The notes: generated by a model from the sequence alone, not told the origin. 64,000 nt of DNA from Cordylochernes scorpioides (GCA_030710605.1 CP092882.1:17542316-17606315), one strand, 5' to 3'. Positions 10,229-21,196 are shown, numbered from the stretch's first letter. Numbers and translations are program-made.

Positions 10229-11040
10229 CTAGCGGATGTACCCGGCTTCGCCCGTGTTTTACCCGAGTAAAGGTTTGTCTAACGAATCTCTCGATAAAGT
10301 GAACATTTTTTCCCGGTCCCTTGAAAAATACTCGATAAGTTGAATAAAATCAATATTAATCGGTACCCGAGTAAAGGTCTGTCTAACGAACATTTGTTAA
10401 AACAATTCTCTATAAACTTATAAAAAGAAATCGATATATTTTGATAATTTGAAACTGATAAAGTGATCATTTTTTCCTGGTCCCTGTGTGCCGTGTCATT
10501 CTGAATTTTGTCTTTCCTAATTTTCTACATTACAAAATCATCGTTTTATCTAGTGAACATTTTTTCCCGGTCCCTTGAAAAATACTCGATAAGGTTGAAT
10601 AAATTCATGGTCGTTTATGGAAGATGGACGAAGTTCCCGGAGGTCATCTTGGGCAAGCACCCGCGAGGCTTTTTTTCTTGTCTACTTGGTATAGCTGTGT
10701 CACCAACTCTGCCCTGATTGGTCGGTGGGTACTTGGACTGTCGGCCGGCGGCCGGGCGAATCCATTCTCTCACGGGGTGGGGCAGACCCAAGGTCATCAG
10801 GAGCAGCAAACCTAAGCCTATCTCCATCTCAATGGTGGCGCTGCTTGCGAGTTAAAGCTACAAATCTGCAAATAACTCTAAGGATATTAAAGATATTCAA
10901 GATATTATTTTTTGTAAACCTTTCCGGGGATATGCCTAATAATATCCCAAATTTTCACGGCGATTGGATGTATGGTTTTTGAATCCATAGAGGACACACA
11001 CACACACAGACAGACAGACATTTAATTTTATATATATATA
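10229..11040 (-). mobile_element. Non-autonomous Helitron, family H2, inside M1
   Basis: Minus-strand orientation: the CTAG end with its GC-rich subterminal segment is at 10229, and the TATATATAAAATTAAATG-type 5' end is at about 11040. The host reads ATCTA/TAATCC across the insertion with no duplication, as expected for Helitrons (A/T target). No replication protein is encoded. Confidence 0.85.
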
Positions 11041-11275
11041 TAATCCAAATTGTACCTTATCTATTTAATAACTATTATTTCTATCCCTTTTTTGTCACTT
11101 TTGTAAGCTACAATTCTATTCTCCTATCCACACACGTTTTTTTTTTTGTTTGTTTCTTTATAGATTAAATAACTAGAGAGTATATTTATATGAGAAAGAG
11201 GGATTACTAGCGATAAGAAAGTCTGCCAGACCAAGCTCTATCAAGGAAGTGACCAATAAATGAAATGATTGCTCA

Positions 11276-11340
11276 ATCACACACAAAGCCTTTATTAAGG
11301 CACCCGTCTTATACAGATTCTCCTCTCTCATTGCCAGAAT
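11276..11340 (-). mobile_element. LINE 3' end fragment
   Basis: CACACAAAGCCTTTATTAAGG followed by CTTATACAGATTC is the same 3'-end design as the elements at 1006 and 14118, but shorter and diverged. Confidence 0.5.
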
Positions 11341-11387
11341 GCAATAATAAAATGAAAAGGAACTCATCTCCTAAACCTGTAACATTA

Positions 11388-13168
11388 TTTAAAGGATACC
11401 TAGTTTCAGAACTAAAGTTTCTTATAGACAGAGGTGTCCTCTCTATTACCACAGACCTGCTAATTGGTAAAAAATGGGAATGGTATTGTAAACTGTCCTT
11501 TATAGAGAGGTTCCCTTAGCAAGTGTGCCCTCTCATAGAGGTTGATTATTTAAAGGATACCTAGTTTCAGAACTAAAGGTTCTTATAGAGAGAGGTGTCC
11601 TCTCCATTACCACAGAGAGCTGCTAATTGGTAAAAAATGGGAACTAGGGTACTGTAAACTGTCCTTTATAGAGAGGTTCCCTTAGCAAGTGTGCCCTCTC
11701 ATAGAGGTTGATTATTTAAAGGATACCTAGTTACAGAACTAAAGTTTCTTATATAGAGAGGTGTCCTCTCCATTACCACAGAGAGCTGCTAATTGGTAAA
11801 AAATGGGAATGGTGTTGTAAACTGTCCTTTATAGAGAGGTTCCCTTAGCAAGTGTGCCCTCTCATAGAGGTTGATTATTTAAAGGATACCTAGTTTCAGA
11901 ACTAAAGTTTCTTATAGACAGAGGTGTCCTCTCCATTACCACAGAGCTGCTAATTGGTAAAAAATGGGAATTCTATGGTGTTGTAAACTGTCCTTTATAG
12001 AGAGGTTCCCTTAGCAAGTGTGCCCTCTCATAGAGGTTGATTATTTAAAGGATACCTAGTTTCAGAACTAAAGTTTCTTATATAGAGAGGTGTCCTCTCC
12101 ATTACCACAGAGCTGCTAATTGGTAAAAAATGGGAATGGTGTTGTAAACTGTCCTATATAGAGAGGTTCCCTTAGCAAGTGTGCCCTCTCATAGAGTTTG
12201 ATTATTTAAAGGATACCTAGTTTCAGAACTAAAGTTTCTTATATAGAGAGGTGTCCTCTCCATTACCACAGAGCTGCTAATTGGTAAAAAATGGGAATGG
12301 TGTTGTAAACTGTCCTATATAGAGAGGTTCCCTTAGCAAGTGTGCCCTCTCATAGAGTTTGATTATTTAAAGGATACCTAGTTTCAGAACTAAAGTTTCT
12401 TATATAGAGAGGTGTCCTCTCCATTACCACAGAGCTGCTAATTGGTAAAAAATGGGAATGGTGTTGTAAACTGTCCTATATAGAGAGGTTCCCTTAGCAA
12501 GTGTGCCCTCTCATAGAGTTTGATTATTTAAAGGATACCTAGTTTCAGAACTAAAGTTTCTTATAGACAGAGGTGTCCTCTCCATTACCACAGAGCTGCT
12601 AATTGGTAAAAAATGGGAATGGTGTTGTAAACTGTCCTTTATAGAGAGGTTCCCTTAGCAAGTGTGCCCTCTCATAGAGGTTGATTATTTAAAGGATACC
12701 TATTTGCAGAACTAAATTTTCTTATAGAGAGAGGTGTCTTCTCCATTACCACAGAGCTGCTAATTGGTTAAAAAATGGGAATTCTATGGTGCTGTAAACT
12801 GTCCTTTATAGAGAGGTTCCCTTAGCAAGTGTGCCCTCTCATAGAGGTTGATTATTTAAAGGATACCTAGTTGTAGAACTAAAGTTTCTTATAGACAGAG
12901 GTGTCCTCTCCATTACCACAGAGCTACTAATTGGTAAAAAATGGGAATGGTGTTGTAAACTGTCCTTTATAGAGAGGTTCCCTTAGCAAGTGTGCCCTCT
13001 CATAGAGGTTAATTATTTAAAGGATACCTAGTTGCAGAACTTATAGAGAGAGGTGTCCTCTCCATTACCACAGACCTGCTAATTGGTTAAAAATTGGAAT
13101 TCTATGGTGTTGTAAACTGTCCTTTATAGAGAGGTTCCCTTAGCAATTGTGTCCTCTCATAGAGGTTG
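11388..13168. repeat. Satellite of about 11 x 163-bp pogo-A-derived units
   Basis: AAAGGATACCTAGTTTCAGAA recurs about every 163 bp (near 11388, 11555, 11719, 11880, 12046, 12207, 12369, 12530, 12694, 12857 and 13018). Each unit holds the pogo-A-like GAGAGGTGTCCTCTCC and AACTGTCCTTTATAGAGAGG segments. Some neighbouring units share private variants such as CTATATAGAGAGG, pointing to unequal exchange. Confidence 0.9.
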
Positions 13169-13680
13169 TATTAGAGAAGCACAGTTTACATCAAATAAGT
13201 GCAAAAAAAGGGTTTGATAAAAATTACAGAGGTACTAAAGAACTGGATTTCAAAGCCTTCCATCTAAAAGAAGAGATTTTAAAAATAAAATGAGACCATT
13301 GTAAAGAGAATCTAGGTGAGGAAATTACTTAAAGGAATTATTGTGATATTTAGTATTTTTTAACCCCTAAATACTTCCCCCCCCAAATGTCTCAGAATCT
13401 TTTCCTGATGACCCCTATAAGATTTCAATTGTTTTGCTGCCTTTGTTAAATCTCACTTCATTCTTGTCTCCCTTTTTTTCACCCACTTTTTTTCCTTCCC
13501 CTTTCTTTTGAAAGCAGATTATTCCTTGAAAGCTCCCAAAACATGAGGTTTTTTTTTGTCTCTCTTGCCTTGAAACTACAAAATAAGTATATCTTTTTCT
13601 CTTTCTCTCACTATATGGTTTTTAAAGAGAAATTCACAATAGTTAACTCATCTGTGGATCATAAGATGATATAAAGTATG
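13169..13680. other. No gene seen
   Basis: Unique-looking AT-rich DNA with T- and C-runs. Confidence 0.5.
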
Positions 13681-13880
13681 ATAAAGCACAATTTAGATTT
13701 TAGATTATAATAAAAGAAAATAAGATCTAATCCCAAATAATTTAATAGTGTGTGACGTTTCGGCAACAGCATTGTCACCATTATCAGACAAAAGAATAAA
13801 ATCCATATATAATCCATAAAAATCCAGCATTGCAGAAACGTCACACACTCTTAAATTATTTGGATTAGGTCTTATTTTCC
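13681..13880. repeat. M1 palindromic element
   Basis: Arms with AAATAATTTAATAGTGTGTG and inverse. The centre GGCAACAGCATTGTCACC is followed by ATTATCAGACAAAAG. Unlike other copies, the loop carries about 40 bp of extra sequence. Confidence 0.75.
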
Positions 13881-13908
13881 TGTATTAAGATATAAAGTAG
13901 TTAGGTGT

Positions 13909-14103
13909 TTGGGAAGAAGTCACTCATATAGTTTCTCCTGTCTCTCCCGAAGATGGTCTTTCATCAGGGCTCCATTTTGGTTGAAAAATCTCCTTGGGAC
14001 TTGGCCTGACATGGCAGCCTCTGAAAAGGGACCTGTTCTAGAGAGAACGTGTTTTGCCATGTTTTTAGGCTCTCGTCTCTCATGGGAGTCTCTACTAAAT
14101 TAC
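13909..14103. other. Unassigned open frame
   Basis: A 68-codon frame (13909-14115, +) with no domain I can name. It runs into the target duplication of the next element. Confidence 0.3.
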
Positions 14104-14117
14104 CATTATAAATAATA

Positions 14118-14323
14118 CAACAACAACGCCTTTATTCAGGGTCACTGACCCTATACAGGATTCACCAGAGGTATGCATAAGAACAAAGCAGTGAGACAAA
14201 GGAAATAACGATATATATACAGAAGAAAAGGGGAAAAAAAAAAAAACAAGAAAGAGAAAGAGGGAAGCAAGAAAAACAACACAAAAAGAGTAGTAGTAAG
14301 AAAGTGAGGAGTGAGTGTCACTT
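14118..14323 (-). mobile_element. LINE 3' end with CAA/TTG tail
   Basis: A 14-bp target duplication CATTATAAATAATA lies at 14104-14117 and 14324-14337. The body matches 1006-1256, with the GGGTCACTGACCC hairpin and a TTG-repeat tail on the minus strand. Confidence 0.9.
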
Positions 14324-14433
14324 CATTATAAATAATAAACTTTTGTTGAAATAAACTTTCGCTGGGTAAACACCTCACTTGGGAAGAACACAGATATGAA
14401 GCCAGGTCATTCAGAGTTAGTTATAGATAATGT

Positions 14434-14806
14434 CTTCTTCTTCTTCTTTCTTATCTCCACTCAATCATATTAGGGTAATCAAGTTGTGACCCTTGATGGT
14501 GTCTGTTTTACAACCATCATGACTGGATGAAGTAAAATGCATCTGCCTTTGTCATTAAGACTGGGAACACTACTCAGTGGCAGGCCGACTTAGCTCCAAA
14601 AGAAATGGCCGCCTCTGACATGAGGAACAGATGCCATGTACAGCTGCACCTAACATGGAGTACAATCGCTGCTCATCTTGTATCCCTGGATTAGGAGCCC
14701 TTACAGAGTACTATCAGCCAGGCCAGCTGAACTCAGGTTTTTTTAGCGAGCTTATTACTGTTCCCCCTCCTCCTTTTTCATTCGGGCTTGGGACCGGCAA
14801 AGGTGG
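14434..14806 (-). mobile_element. Element C (unclassified non-LTR retroposon)
   Basis: Near full length. The GAA-rich tail end (CTTCTTCTTTCTTATCTCC as written) is on the left, and the head GGGACCGGCAAAGGTGG is on the right. Flanks are AGTTATAGATAATGT (14419-14433) and AGTTATAGATATGT (14807-14820), an imperfect duplication. No long frame is open, and no tRNA-type promoter is evident. Confidence 0.8.
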
Positions 14807-14908
14807 AGTTATAGATATGTAAAAACACAAAGACCCAAGTCTATAAAACAAGTAAACCTATCAGCAATGTTTCAGTAAGAGCATTTCTATAATCAACAGA
14901 GACCTCCT

Positions 14909-15041
14909 AGTAGTTGAACCTCACTATAACATGGTCGCTATACTGTTGTTATAACCACAGTTGAAATAATTGAGACTTTAGAATTGTGATGTTATAACCA
15001 TGTTATACATAGAGGCTGTTATAACTAGAGATTCCACTGTA
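14909..15041. repeat. pogo/Tigger-like MITE
   Basis: AGTTGAACCTCACTATAACATGG on the left pairs with GTTATAACTAGAGATTCCACTGTA on the right. Sequence differs from pogo-A and pogo-B. Confidence 0.6.
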
Positions 15042-15269
15042 GTATATTAAGTAATCTGATGTCACTGAAACATCACTTTACTCTTAACGCTGATATCACT
15101 CCATTGGCTAACAGCATTGTTATAAATAAATGTCGCACACAATTTGGTCTTGTTACCATTCCCCCCCTCCCTCATCGCAGTAAGGACAATTAGAAGTGGT
15201 TTATTTGTAAAAAGAATAAAAAATTGTATTAAAATGGTTTAATATATAAACCCCTCTGTGAGAGATATA

Positions 15270-15447
15270 TAATGGTAGAACCTCTCCATGAGAGGACACT
15301 CCTGCTAGATAACACCGCTCTTAAAAGGACAGTTTTCATTGTCGAAATTGCCATTTTTAGTATTTAGCAGCTCTCCAGTAAATGGACACCTAAAGGACAC
15401 TTTTTGTTCTGCAGCTTACTGTCTTTTATAGACAAGTTCTATTGTGT
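15270..15447. repeat. pogo-A MITE
   Basis: GGTAGAACCTCTCCATGAGAGG to GACAAGTTCTATTGTG, with the normal GACAGTTTTCATTGTC interior. Confidence 0.7.
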
Positions 15448-15584
15448 ATGTATCTTTCTGCAGAATGTTTTTCTCTAGATAAGAGATAGTGTTAAAAGGA
15501 AATGTTATAAGCACTCTATTCATGTAAAAAAATATATATTGTAGGTGTTATACATATTTGTAGGCAGTTGTCATTAATTATAAG

Positions 15585-15773
15585 CTCATAGACAAAACTT
15601 AAGAAAATTGTATCTTTTAGCATGTATATCAGGATTCAGACAATAACTCTGAAAGATATTTGATACGCAGTGACTTTTATTGAAGATACAAAATAAAATT
15701 GTCTCCTGTCTCCTTAAATAAAATAGATAACCAGCGATGTCAAAGACTTTCCATTTCCTTTTATCCATGAGTG
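15585..15773. repeat. Tc1/mariner-type MITE
   Basis: CTCATAGACAAAACTTAAG at the left, a weakened inverse ending ATCCATGAGTG at the right. The interior AACTCTGAAAGATATTTGATAC is shared with 27622-27814. Confidence 0.7.
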
Positions 15774-15774
15774 T

Positions 15775-15898
15775 ATAAAAAGGAGACGTACCTGAATTGT
15801 GAAAGAAAAAAAATTATATTTTCTTAATATTTTGAGGGATTGCTCTCTCACTATCATTTTATTGCACACAAAAAAAAAACTGAAAGTAATTTACAAAT
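15775..15898 (+). repeat. G-family monomer, diverged
   Basis: AGGAGACGTACCTGAATTGTG then a poly(A) tract and GGGATTGCTCTCTCACTATC, parallel to 5455-5590. Confidence 0.55.
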
Positions 15899-16425
15899 TA
15901 TAAGGCACAATTTGGATTATTCTATATACAGCTACGAGCATCATTCCTCATCTCCTAATCAATCAGTCAGTTTTCATCTCTGTCACCGTTTGCTTTTTTT
16001 TGGAATGGCGGCCTCCTATTGGTTGGCTACGGTCACGCCACCTTTGCCCCCCCCCCCCCCCCCACTCGCTATTTCGTCTTTGTAACTATTGTGTTGGAGC
16101 GGGTCGCTCCCTAAATAAATGCATATATTAGATAATAACCAAATGGAATCCTCTCTTTCTTTTTCCCAGTAAGAGACGCCTACGGAAGCCAACAGTACAT
16201 AGACAGATAAAGCACATAGGCTATAGTTATTAACTAACATATGCAATTATTTAAGGCGCCAATTTATAATTGTAACAAATAGTATTTGAATCAAAACATT
16301 CAATCGGGTAAAACACGGGCGTTGCCCGGGTCATTCGGCTAGTAGACTATAAACACAAGGTAAATAAGACAAAATAAATAAATAGTGCCTTGTGTTCATA
16401 ATCTATAATCCAAATTGTGTCTTAT
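15899..16425. repeat. M1 copy split by a Helitron
   Basis: Left part GGCACAATTTGGATTA ends at the Helitron. The right part resumes TAGACTATAAACACAAGG at 16343 and closes with ATAATCCAAATTGTGTC near 16420. Confidence 0.75.
15921..16342 (+). mobile_element. Non-autonomous Helitron H1 inside M1
   Basis: TCTATATACAGC start (a preceding T may belong to the element) and CGGGCGTTGCCCG hairpin before CTAG at 16339-16342. The host junction is the same M1 nucleotide step used at 10228/11041 and 17822/18240. Confidence 0.9.
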
Positions 16426-16429
16426 AATT

Positions 16430-16565
16430 TTTATAGACTTCATTGGACCTAAGAAGTTATTCTTCGATTCAGTACTTTTGTCTGAAGATGGTAACAACGC
16501 TGTTACAGAAACGTCACACACTATTTATTTATTTGGATTTGGTCTTATTACCCTGTGTTTATAAT
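16430..16565 (+). repeat. M1 monomer (not palindromic)
   Basis: Shows the unit in simple form: head GACTTCATTGGACCTAAGAAG, then TTTTGTCTGAAGATGGTAAC, AACGCTGTTACAGAAACG and the TTTGGATTTGGTCTTATTACC tail. Useful for orienting the family. Confidence 0.75.
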
Positions 16566-16871
16566 TTACAAATTATTGTATAGATCACATGGGTCGTCTT
16601 TGAACTCAAAGTTGTCAAGTTTGTGTAGGGATCCCATTTGAAACCTATTGTAGATAAGAAAACAAAAGGGATGGCTGATACCCCCACTTAGTAGATCAAG
16701 GTTCCAGAGTGTCAGCGGTAGGTCATTCAGCTGGGAGGTGGTGGTGAGTCACTGATCCTACCTTCTAGTTCAGGGAGAGTCAGTAGAATGGACTGTTGTT
16801 TGATCCCCTGGATTACTATCTCCTTCTGTTCAATCAATTTATCTTTTTTGTAACATTTCCTATATTTAGGA

Positions 16872-17222
16872 ATACAATAGAACCTCCCTTTAGCGAACAC
16901 CTCTCCACAAAGGACAGTTTTCATTTGCAAAAATTACCATTTTTACTATTTAGCAACTCTCTGGTAAGAGAACACCTCTCCCTAAAGGACATTTTGGCTC
17001 TGCAATTATGTATCCTTTACAGGGAGGTAGTTGTACTGTAGTAACAATACTTTGTAGAACCTCCCTTTAGTGGACACCTCTACACAAAGGACAGTTTTCA
17101 TTTGCAAAATTTACCATTTTTACTATTTAGCAACTCTCCGGTAAAAGGACACCTCTCTCTAAAGGACACTTTGGCTCTGTAATTAGGTGTTGTTCTTTAC
17201 AGGGAGGTAGTTCTACTGTAGT
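16872..17222. repeat. Two adjacent pogo-A MITEs
   Basis: Copies 16872-17041 and about 17052-17222 are very similar (CCCTTTAG(C/T)GAACACCTC and GGGAGGTAGTT(G/C)TACTGTAGTA), suggesting local duplication. Confidence 0.75.
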
Positions 17223-17282
17223 AACATGTGTTTTAATATTTAATTCAATTAAAACAAGGTTAACCCCATAATATATAAACAA

Positions 17283-17495
17283 AAAAATAAAATAGAATAA
17301 GACCTAATCCAAATAATTTATTAGTGTGTGACGTTTTGGCAACAACATTGTCACCATCATCAGACAAAAGAATAAGAGGTTTTTATAAATTTCATTTTAT
17401 TCTTTTGTCTGATGATGGTGACAATGTTGTTGCCGAAACATCACACACTAAATTATTTGGATTAGGTCTTATTTTGTTTTATTATAATCTATTGT
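17283..17495. repeat. M1 palindromic element
   Basis: Arms AAGACCTAATCCAAATAATT and inverse. The right half reads CTGATGATGGTGACAATG then TTGTTGCCGAAACATC, so it holds the exact hammerhead-type CTGATGA and GAAAC strings. Confidence 0.8.
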
Positions 17496-17514
17496 TAAAA
17501 TTTTACACAAATAA

Positions 17515-17822
17515 ATTTTTACTGGCAATGCGTTTCTTTTAAATATCATCAAATATTATCTCTACAGACCTTACTGCAATGATATGAGTTATTGAATGAG
17601 AGGGCTTGGCTCATCAGTAGTGAACCCTCTCAGCTGTTTCGCCAAATTAATCTCTAGACCGCTCTACTATTGTATTGGATTGGTTTGGAGTATACCCTGT
17701 ATTTTCTATGGAAGGCAGCTTTAGGGGTGTTTAGTGAACTATGGACATAAGCTTATAGGTCTGTATTTGTGTAAAATTTAAACGATAGATGGCAATTAAA
17801 TTTAATTTACTATTATAATCTA
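17515..17822 (-). repeat. D element, half copy with tail-like flank
   Basis: Shares TTTTACTGGCAATGCGTTTC through TTTCGCCAAATTAATCTC with the palindrome at 33544. It then diverges before a GATAGATGGCAATTAAATTT tail near 17785-17805. Helices: GAGAGGG (17598-17604) with CCCTCTC (17625-17631), TTGGC (17606-17610) with GCCAA (17641-17645). Confidence 0.7.
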
Positions 17823-18239
17823 CTAGCCGAATGACCCGGGCAACGCCCGTGTTTTACCCGATTGAATGTTTTGATTCAAATACTATTTGTTACAATTATA
17901 AATTTGGCACCTTATATAAATGCATGTGTTAGTTAATAACTATAGCCTATGTGCTTTATCTGTCTATGTACTGTTGGCTTCCGTAGGCGTCTCTTACTGG
18001 GAAAAAGAAAGAGAGGATTCCATATGGTTATTATCTAATATATGCATTTATTTAGGGAGCGACCCGCTCCAACACAATAGTTACAAAGATGAAATAGCGA
18101 GTGGGGGGGGCAAAGGTGGCGTGATCGTAGCCGACCAATAGGAGGGCGCCATTCCAAAAAAAAAAAGCAAATGGTGACAGAGATGAAAACTGACTGATTG
18201 ATTAGGAGATGAGGAATGACGCTCGTAACTGTATATAGA
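17823..18239 (-). mobile_element. Non-autonomous Helitron H1 inside an M1 end
   Basis: CTAG with CGGGCAACGCCCG hairpin on the left, GTATATAGA on the right. Host reads TAATCTA then TAGTCCAAATTGTGC: the M1 tail again. About 95% similar by eye to 15921-16342. Confidence 0.9.
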
Positions 18240-18599
18240 ATAGTCCAAATTGTGCTTTATCAAACAAAATAACTTATGCAAAATTAGAGAAAGAAAGAAA
18301 ATACAGTGTTGCCGACTGATTACCTAACTATGAAGAAAAAAATCAAAGAATAATTAATTATTTTACATAAATAAATACAAAGCATGTTACATTTTTAATA
18401 AAGTTTTTTTTTAAAGTCTCCTTTATGAAAGTCTCCAATTTGGATTGTAGATTAGAAATTCAAGGTATCCCAAATGCAGTCAAACTTAATCTTTTATCAG
18501 AATTTTCAGTGAAATTATAGATGTGGTTAAATCAAAGAAAGTAAGTAGCCTTATTGAGAGATTTGAAAATTTGGTTGAATTAAAGTAGGTTTTGAATTA

Positions 18600-18786
18600 C
18601 ATATAAGAAAATAAGCTCTAATCCAAATAAATTAATAGTGTATGATGTTTCGGTAACAGCATTGTTACCATCATTTCTTTTGTCTGATGATGGTAAAACA
18701 ACGCTGTTACCAAAAGTCACACACTATTAATTTTATTTGGATTAGGTCTTATTTTCTTGTAGCTATAATCTATAATCCAAATTGTG
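18600..18786 (+). repeat. M1 palindrome with 15-bp target duplication
   Basis: GTAGGTTTTGAATTA at 18585-18599 and 18787-18801. Arms AAATAAATTAATAGTGT and inverse; one-sided tail TATAATCCAAATTG on the right. Confidence 0.85.
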
Positions 18787-18944
18787 GTAGGTTTTGAATT
18801 ATTGTTGGTTGAATTAAAGAGAGGTTATACTGTTGCACTTTTTTTTTTGTCTGGAATGATAACAATTCTGTTACTGAAATGTCACGAGCAATTTATCTAC
18901 AGTGTAACCAGTTTAATATGACACTTGCAATAATTCAACCAAGT

Positions 18945-19222
18945 TTTCATGTTCCAATCTTCAGCCTGTCAAAAATAACAAATATTAATTTGACCAAATA
19001 ATAATTTGACACCATCGAGAATTCGAGATATTTTTGTAAAATCAATTTTCGACAACGTTATATAATAATTCTTGTTTGAATACGAATATATTTCTATGAA
19101 CACAATAGGTTGGCACGAGGGGGCATGTTTGACAAAGTTAGTCTATGTCACCGTGCGTGTACAATATGTCACAAATATTCACACCTAAATGATGCGATTT
19201 AAGTCTGAATTGTTTCAACTCC
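18945..19222. repeat. Repeat family R
   Basis: Shares ACAATAGGTTGGCACGAG, GTGCGTGTACAATATG and ATGCGATTT-AGTC-GAATTGTTT with 20160-20345. Class unknown. It abuts SINE S1. Confidence 0.55.
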
Positions 19223-19485
19223 TTTTTTTTTTTTTTTGGCTTATCCCTAGTACACGTGGTACAGGCCATGATAATCATGGTGGGTAGAAGTAGGTGACTG
19301 CTTTTACTGTAAGTACGCCACATGTCTACACATGTGAAAAGCAGTTCGAATTTGCACTTAGAAATGTGCCAGAGCCCCGTTTGGTTACTTGCACTCGGTG
19401 GTGAAGTTGGACTTTTTCAAAAATTGGGTCTTTTTTTTTTTTTTTAATTTGAAAAAAGTACTCAATGCGGGAATCGAACCTTGGT
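19223..19485 (-). repeat. SINE S1, minus strand
   Basis: Poly(T) at 19223-19237, then GGCTTATCCCTAGTACACG, and the box-B inverse GGGAATCGAACC near 19471. The tRNA-like 5' part beyond is missing or replaced. Confidence 0.75.
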
Positions 19486-19883
19486 TATGAGTAATATAAT
19501 GCAAGGTTATACCAAGGTATCTCTCTCTTTTTTGAGAAAATACTTGTTTGTTTAACTTTATTTTCTTTTTTTTTTAATTCTCGGGGGAAATAAAACCACA
19601 TTCAGAGAAGCATTGAAACGGTGAGAAATATTGGAAATGGGGTTGTGTTTGTACCCCCCTGTTACTTATCACTTACTTATCATACCATCCACTTATCTCT
19701 GCCATTGTTAAGGGGTGAGGTACACAACAGCCTGTTATCAAGGATGTATACCAAGATAGTTTTGGTTGGTTGGTTGGTTGGCTCCTTCACCATTCTTCTC
19801 TAAAAATCTTACAAGGCCAACTTGGGGGAATCCAGGTAGGAACAAACACCTAATCCAAAAAAAAATGCCTTTATAAAAAAAAA
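19486..19883. other. No gene seen
   Basis: T-rich, with a short TTGG tandem at about 19765-19782. Confidence 0.5.
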
Positions 19884-19895
19884 ATGAAGAAAATA

Positions 19896-20051
19896 TAATA
19901 AAGCACAATTTGGATTGATTATAGAATATAGCTATAAGAAAATAAGACCTAATCCAAATAAATTAATAGTGTGTGACATTTCAGTAACAGCGCGTTGTCA
20001 CTGAAACGTCACACACTTTATTTGGATTAGGTCTTATTTTCTTGTAGCTAT
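19896..20051 (-). repeat. M1 palindrome with 12-bp target duplication
   Basis: ATGAAGAAAATA at 19884-19895 and 20052-20063. The single-copy tail AAGCACAATTTGGATT is on the left, so this copy is in minus orientation. Confidence 0.8.
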
Positions 20052-20159
20052 ATGAAGAAAATAGTTTCAATCTACACTCTCTTTGGCCTTTAATCATTTT
20101 ACATTGAATCATACCCAAATTCAACACTTTACCATAATTTAACAGTTTTTTTTCAAATT

Positions 20160-20345
20160 TGTTGTTACCCTTGTTAGTGTCTATCAAGTCAACTTTGGGT
20201 GACTATATGGAATATATTTCTAGGGATACAATAGGTTGGCACGAGTCTGCCAAAGTTAGCCTATGTGCACCATGCGTGTACAATATGCCACAAATATCCG
20301 CGCCAAAATCATGCGATTTTAGTCCGAATTGTTTTAACCCCTTTT
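20160..20345. repeat. Repeat family R
   Basis: Second copy of the R block (ACAATAGGTTGGCACGAG to TTAGTCCGAATTGTTTTAAC). It is followed by an M1 tail fragment (20346-20400). Confidence 0.55.
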
Positions 20346-20400
20346 TTATTTGGATTAGGTCTTATTTTCTTGTGACTATAATCCAAATTGTGCTCTTTCC

Positions 20401-20847
20401 TAGGTGTTGAATTAAAGAGGTTATATAATACTGTAGCACTTTTTTTGTCTGGAAATGATTCTCCAATTTGATCTGTTATGTGAACATTACTGGCATCTAG
20501 TGACCTTCTGGTAGCTTCCTGGGTCCCTTCCAGCCATCTCATTGGAGATTTTTCTCCGTCTTCTTCTTCCTCCTTCAATGTTTCCCAACATAATTTAGCT
20601 TCATAATTTTCAAATTACTGATTTTTATAAATAATCTATACAATTAACAACATTTCTTTCCTTTTTTTTTTTAGAGTCATAAATTAAAAAATTCTAAGCA
20701 AAAATAATACGTGTACCCTTATTTATTATTTTTACTTATATACACCAGACTGTTCCCTCATCAGCTGGAATTCATCAGCTATCACAAGCCGCCTGTTGTT
20801 GTCCCCCCTCCCAACATTCGCAATGTCTAGGAAATCAGCTATAAGAA
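20401..20847. other. No gene seen
   Basis: Mixed AT-rich DNA. An 89-codon minus-strand frame (20309-20578) overlaps repeat sequence and has no domain. Confidence 0.45.
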
Positions 20848-21196
20848 TGAAAAACCTCCCTGTAAAGACCAACACCTAGCTGCAGAAACAAAAGGAAACG
20901 TGACCAAATCCATATAAATAAATAAATGTGTGACGTTTCAGTAATAACGTTGTTACCGAAATGTCACACACTATTTATTAATATGAATTGGGTCTTGTGT
21001 TAACTTTTGTTTCTAATCTATAATCCAAATTGTACCTAATCACCTAGTTGCAGAGCCAAAGTGACCTTAGGGGAGAATTGTCCTCTTACTGGAGAGTTAC
21101 CATTTAGTAAAAATGGCAATTTTGGTAATGGAAACTGCCCTTTATAAAGTGGTATCTTCTAGCCAAAGTATCCTTTCATGGAAGTTCCACTGTACT
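20848..21196. repeat. pogo-A MITE split by M1
   Basis: AAAACCTCCCTGTAAAGACC starts the host element. It resumes at about 21041 with CACCTAGTTGCAGAGCC, which repeats the CACCTAGCTGCAGAAAC before the insert: a diverged target duplication. Confidence 0.75.
20890..21040 (+). repeat. M1 palindrome nested in pogo-A
   Basis: GTGTGACGTTTCAGTAATAACG and GTTACCGAAATGTCACAC centre; tail TATAATCCAAATTGTACC on the right. Confidence 0.8.

Noticed and set aside
11388-13168. CRISPR-like regular spacing
   Set aside because: The whole 163-bp unit repeats with no unique spacers, and the units are transposon-derived.
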